Positions 61,121 to 64,000 of a DNA stretch of 64,000 nucleotides are shown one piece after another. Under the pieces are notes generated by a model that saw only the letters and a program-made list of their open reading frames with translations, ran no database searches and was not told the origin of the DNA. How positions within the stretch are numbered: the stretch's first letter is position 1; each line of letters starts with the position of its first letter. The DNA lies in contig NZ_JABWCS010000207.1 in assembly GCF_013359945.1 (NCBI RefSeq), positions 1 to 64,000 of the forward strand, read 5' to 3'. Position numbers and translations under genes: made by a program. Origin of the DNA: Paenibacillus agri (GTDB lineage Bacteria; Bacillota; Bacilli; Paenibacillales; Paenibacillaceae).

Positions 61121-61314
61121 ACTAACGGCATTTTTGTACCTTATTTTTCTTAGATATAGACAAAATATTCAAATAAGGGCATTATTGTATCTTATTTTTC
61201 GGAAAAGCACGGTATACAGGGTATTCTGGAAGATTTAAGGTACAATATTGCACTTAATCTCCAATAACCCGTAGCTGCGGAGGATTTTAGGTACAAAAAT
61301 GCCGTTAATTACAC
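61121..61314. repeat. four-armed palindromic repeat, copy 2
   Basis: Arms GGCATTTTTGTACCTTATTTTT (61127), GGGCATTATTGTATCTTATTTTT (61177), AAGGTACAATATTGCACTTAATC (61237) and AGGTACAAAAATGCCGTTAAT (61289). Layout A-B-B'-A' over 194 bp. The outer and inner pairs can each form a long stem, with GTAC at the core of nearly every arm. Same orientation as copy 1 at 51194-51384. No open frame. Confidence 0.85.
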
Positions 61315-61469
61315 GTCGATGCTTCTTCTTATGCAGGCTCTCTTATTTCTTGGCTATGTTTGTTTTTTAATGCGTTCTATTATAGATGCGCCTATTTTAT
61401 GTAGGCGTTATTGTACTGTTGAACGCAAAAAAAAGCAGGTCCATGGTGCCCGGACCTGCTCTTGCTCTG

Positions 61470-62531
61470 CTACAGCCCGCCTCCGGCAGCTGTATCCATG
61501 ATGTCCTGCCGCGCGATCCACGTCAGGCAGGCCGCCCGCAGCAACGCCTCGGTCCGCTGACCGGCGCTGCAAAAGATCCCGCTAAGGCCGATCTCATACA
61601 GATCGGCCAAGGCCGGCGCCGCCGCAGCTCCGGCGGCGAACACCACAGCCGCCGGCCGCACGCGGCGCACGGCGGCCAGGACCTGGCCCGCCGCGGCGAC
61701 GAAGTCTTGCGCGGCGTTCTCCTCCGGCGCGGCTTCGCCCGCCGCGCCGTCCAGCACGAGGAAATCGGCGATACGCGCGATTTCCCCGGCGGCGGCACGC
61801 TCGGCATCGGGCGCGATAAGCGCCCCGATGCGGCAGGCCGCCGCAAAAGCGTGGCCGAGTGTCTGATCGGCCACTTCCTCGATGAATTCGCGCTGTGCCG
61901 CGAATTCGGCCGCGCTGGCGGGTGATGGCGCCAGCAGATCCAGGCGGCACTCGCCGCCCTGGCGCTGCCGCTCCGCCACCGCAGCGAACAGCGCTTCCAG
62001 CTGCGCATCCTGAAGCGCGGTCAGCCGGGACCGCCGTCCCGCAAGCTCCGGCGGGGACAACAGGGTGACGACAGCCCAGTCACCGTCCGCAGACTCCAGC
62101 AGCTCGGCGGCTTCAGCCCGCAGCCGATAGTAAATACGCTGGAGCGCACGATCCGCAGCTGGACCATTCTCACTGACCAGCCAGCTGTCGTATAGGCTGG
62201 CCAGCTCCGGGGCCAGCAGCCATTCCTCGCTGCGGATCAGGCAAGGCCCTGCAGGCATGGTCCCGCCCTCCGGACGCGGGGCCGGGCGATCGTTCCTACC
62301 GTCACGCAGCACCAGAAAAGAGGGCTGCAAGCCGGTACGCTTGAAATACGTGCGGTTCAGCGGCAGCGCGGCTTCTCTGCGCACACTGCCAACTTCAGGT
62401 TCTGCAGGTGATGGAACTGCGGGACCCTTTCGAGCCAAGTCCCCTTCGCGAACCTGCTCATCTGCGCTATTCTTTAACGGGCGCTCCCCATTCTTTTGGA
62501 TTTGATCCTGCTGCTGACGTTCACCCTTCAT
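61470..62531 (-). CDS. Degenerate PEP-utilising-enzyme (TIM-barrel) -like protein
   Basis: 353 residues from the ATG at 62531 (MKGERQQQDQ, GGTGGG upstream). Low-complexity charged N-terminus (1-90), then a domain that aligns by eye with the C-terminal barrel of enzyme I/PPDK: GPCLIRSEEWLL (cf. G-x-G-L-x-R-T-E-F), AFAAACRIGALIAPDAE (cf. G-x-M-I-E-x-P), AGEIARIADFLVLDG (cf. A-x-x-x-D-F-F-S-I-G-T-N-D) and LYEIGLSGIFCS. Catalytic Glu/Asn-Asp/Cys residues are lost, so an inactive homologue is inferred. Very GC- and Ala-rich. Could be something else. Confidence 0.55.
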   Translation of the reverse strand: MKGERQQQDQIQKNGERPLKNSADEQVREGDLARKGPAVPSPAEPEVGSVRREAALPLNRTYFKRTGLQPSFLVLRDGRNDRPAPRPEGGTMPAGPCLIRSEEWLLAPELASLYDSWLVSENGPAADRALQRIYYRLRAEAAELLESADGDWAVVTLLSPPELAGRRSRLTALQDAQLEALFAAVAERQRQGGECRLDLLAPSPASAAEFAAQREFIEEVADQTLGHAFAAACRIGALIAPDAERAAAGEIARIADFLVLDGAAGEAAPEENAAQDFVAAAGQVLAAVRRVRPAAVVFAAGAAAAPALADLYEIGLSGIFCSAGQRTEALLRAACLTWIARQDIMDTAAGGGL

Positions 62532-62681
62532 TTCCGCACCCACCTTTTCAGCTTTTGATTCCTGCCGGCACCTCACAGGACAACTTCCGGATTATCGGCA
62601 GTTTCATGCTTCACTTATAAATACTGGAATGCAGCCGGAAATATGCAAGCGTTACCAAATCCACCTGGAGCGGACAAAACC

Positions 62682-62813
62682 AAAAAAAGCATCCGGACTA
62701 CGAAGAATCTTCCTTCTTCCGAAAGAGCCGGCAGGTCCCTCCCCCCCGAAATCGGGGCGAAGACTGCCAGCTGCTTGGAAAAAAGGCTGATAACCAAGTA
62801 GCACAGGATGCTT
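62682..62813 (-). terminator. structured 3' region of the MetY-like gene
   Basis: On the minus strand AAGCATCC..CTAC pairs with GTAG..GGATGCTT then TTTTTTT, enclosing about 100 nt with nested stems (GGCAG/CTGCC; CCCCGA/TCGGGG). Most simply a terminator with a large branched loop. Starts 12 bp after the stop codon. Confidence 0.5.
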
Positions 62814-62825
62814 GGTGGAAGAGGA

Positions 62826-64000
<1,175 letters not shown>

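Noticed and set aside
61386-61925. 179-codon plus-strand frame
   Set aside because: GC-rich shadow of the minus-strand gene at 61470-62531, which has a ribosome site and domain-like pattern.

Overview
The window is chromosomal DNA of a low-to-mid-GC, endospore-forming member of the Bacillales, most likely a Paenibacillus. This rests on protein sequence and gene order. rrn leader - ygxA - ygzB - perR matches the Bacillus subtilis rrnD neighbourhood. yyaC, yfkK, ytxH, a sigY-yxlCDEFG operon, rsbV-rsbW-sigB and a xylAB/xylR locus are also typical. Intergenic regions are rich in dispersed palindromic repeats of the kind common in Paenibacillus. No prophage, transposase, CRISPR array or complete tRNA/rRNA gene was seen.

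Layout. 0-0.35 kb is the promoter and leader of an rRNA operon reading leftward out of the window. 0.5-4.5 kb holds ygxA, ygzB, a membrane-anchored GH18 protein and the peroxide regulator perR. 4.6-11.2 kb holds a DUF4097 membrane protein, a GNAT enzyme and the gatCAB amidotransferase genes, with an unusual repeat-filled gap between gatA and gatB. 11.4-14.7 kb is a complete sigY-type operon: ECF sigma factor, small regulators and an ABC transporter. 14.9-18.3 kb holds a YqgX-like hydrolase, a thioredoxin-like/DedA pair and an sdpR-sdpI-type repressor/immunity pair. 18.3-28.0 kb is mostly leftward metabolic and conserved genes: an O-antigen-ligase-like protein with internal 13-residue repeats, a methyltransferase, PhzF, an alpha/beta hydrolase, YyaC, UPF0435, pirin and asparaginase.

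28.3-40.7 kb is a general stress island. rsbV-rsbW-sigB lies downstream of a response-regulator phosphatase (RsbY-like), a very large hybrid kinase (RsbK-like), a CheR-type methyltransferase (RsbM-like) and a second REC-HK-REC hybrid kinase. It is flanked by stress genes (ytxH, yflT, DUF5665, DUF948, DUF1328). A sigma-B-type promoter is readable before rsbV, and weaker ones before yflT and ytxH. This resembles the RsbKYM module of the Bacillus cereus group, but carries an extra kinase. The stressosome rsbRST genes are not in the window.

41-51 kb: an NlpC/P60 endopeptidase, an ABC-F ATPase, a metallo-beta-lactamase-fold hydrolase, a YpgR/CvfC-like HEAT protein, a lysine riboswitch controlling a LysP-type permease, and a transglutaminase-like protein. 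51-51.9 kb is a non-coding repeat region. 51.9-56.5 kb is the xylose locus (xylA, xylB, divergent ROK repressor xylR) with a candidate operator and cre, and a 27-bp tandem repeat between xylA and xylB. 57-60.6 kb: glutaredoxin-like protein, trxB and a P1B-4 ATPase resembling the iron exporter PfeT, with Fur/PerR-type boxes upstream. 61.1-64 kb: a second copy of a palindromic repeat, a degenerate PEP-utilising-enzyme-like protein and a MetY-like sulfhydrylase truncated by the window edge.

Most notable: the expanded RsbK/RsbY/RsbM sigma-B input module, a four-armed (A-B-B'-A') palindromic repeat present twice, several unrelated tandem repeats (39, 44, 27 bp and short-unit), and the pfeT-like gene with two candidate metal/peroxide operators in the same window as perR. 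All calls are from reading the sequence; no database search was run.
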